The translations under genes were made by a program, and so were the position numbers. The notes under the pieces were generated by a model, which searched no databases, was not told where the DNA came from, and was given only the letters and a program-made list of their open reading frames with translations. A stretch of DNA of 6,973 bases from Verrucomicrobiaceae bacterium (GTDB lineage Bacteria > Verrucomicrobiota > Verrucomicrobiae > Verrucomicrobiales > Akkermansiaceae), in NCBI GenBank assembly GCA_947372405.1, contig CANBTO010000264.1, forward strand, positions 1 through 6,973, in the 5' to 3' direction. Shown in pieces: positions 6,485-6,973 of this stretch. How positions within the stretch are numbered: position 1 is the first letter of the stretch; each line of letters begins with the position of its first letter.

Positions 6485-6973
6485 TCACGGAGCCTTGTCA
6501 TCGGCGACCGTGCTCCGGATCGCCACTTCGTCACCGACGCTGAGTCCGAGTTCGTCGAGCTGTTTGCGCGAGAGTTCAACATCCACGAACTTGCCGTCGT
6601 CCAGGCGGACACTGAGTGTGGCCACCGGTCCGGCGGAGAACAGGTGCTGGATCTTGGCGAGGCGGTCGGTGGCGGGATCGTATTCCGCGGCGAAGAGCAC
6701 CTCGATTTCATGCGGACGGACATATCGGTGGGTGCCGTTGGGACCGGTCAGCTTGTTGACGTTGCCGAGGAACTCGTAAACAAACGGGCTGCGCGGGCGG
6801 TCGTAGATTTCCTGTGGATCGCCAACCTGTTCGATCCGCGAGTTGCGCATGACGACGACTTGGTCCGAGAGTTCCAGCGCCTCTTCCTGGTCGTGGGTGA
6901 CGAAGAGGGTGGTGAGGCCGATCTCGTCATGGAAGACACGCAGCCAGCGGCGCAGGTCCTTGCGGACCTTGGC
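6485..6973 (-). CDS. cysA: Sulfate/thiosulfate ABC transporter ATP-binding protein, C-terminal part
   Basis: This is the ATPase subunit that powers the CysTWA-type sulfate/thiosulfate importer on the cytoplasmic side of the membrane. The gene is cut by the right window edge: the last 162 residues are visible and the frame runs in from 6973. The fragment opens just after the Walker B/D-loop region with [12 protein letters not shown]. It then has the H-loop VTHDQEEAL (visible residues 25-33) and the family-typical [14 protein letters not shown] and FLGNVNKL segments. It ends in the CysA-type TOBE-like regulatory domain (VRPHEIEV, then [20 protein letters not shown], where LDEL is typical of this domain). 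The xVNxL and VRPHxIE motifs favour CysA over sugar (MalK-like) or molybdate (ModC) ATPases. The Walker A and signature motifs lie outside the window. The stop lies 12 bp from the convergent aminotransferase stop. Confidence 0.9.
   Translation of the reverse strand, partial: AKVRKDLRRWLRVFHDEIGLTTLFVTHDQEEALELSDQVVVMRNSRIEQVGDPQEIYDRPRSPFVYEFLGNVNKLTGPNGTHRYVRPHEIEVLFAAEYDPATDRLAKIQHLFSAGPVATLSVRLDDGKFVDVELSRKQLDELGLSVGDEVAIRSTVADDKAP

Noticed and set aside
6488..6517. CGGAGC/GCTCCG inverted repeat (6488-6493 and 6512-6517) as a shared terminator of the aminotransferase and cysA
   Set aside because: Only 6 bp with an 18-base loop, no T tract, and it lies inside the cysA coding end; too weak to call.

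Overview
The window reads as a piece of a fairly GC-rich bacterial chromosome. My best guess is the Verrucomicrobiota or a related PVC lineage. That rests on an argD-argF pair with a 'four helix bundle' (23S rRNA intervening-sequence-type) gene between them, weak or absent Shine-Dalgarno sequences, and a large orphan helical protein. This is inference; there is no rRNA or other phylogenetic marker in the window.

Layout. Positions 5-2455 (+) hold a large protein of unknown function whose frame is open to the left edge. It is convergent with a minus-strand arginine-biosynthesis block. Read in the direction of transcription, that block is argD (5190-3928), a small four-helix-bundle gene (3903-3529) and argF (3446-2553). 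A 124-bp divergent gap separates argD from a plus-strand class I/II PLP aminotransferase (5315-6472). That gene is tightly convergent (12-bp gap) with the 3' end of a sulfate/thiosulfate ABC transporter ATPase gene, cysA (6485 to the right edge, minus strand).

Function. ArgD makes N-acetylornithine from N-acetylglutamate semialdehyde, and ArgF carbamoylates ornithine to citrulline, so the two genes are steps of one pathway and look like an operon. The divergent aminotransferase belongs to the kynurenine/methionine/aspartate-type fold I group, and its substrate cannot be set from sequence. CysA is the energising subunit of sulfate import.

The most interesting part is 3447-3953. The four-helix gene splits argD from argF and is bracketed by a composite inverted repeat: a perfect 16-bp GC-rich outer arm (3487-3502 and 3935-3950), followed inward by purine-rich, pentamer-like tracts. 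The right arm encodes the last residues of ArgD. The left side carries a run of near-identical 11-mers that ends three bases from the argF start codon, and it contains a canonical G-quadruplex motif. Together this looks like a small non-autonomous insertion unit carrying a four-helix gene, integrated into an arginine operon without breaking either enzyme. No transposase, reverse transcriptase, CRISPR array, tRNA or rRNA was seen.
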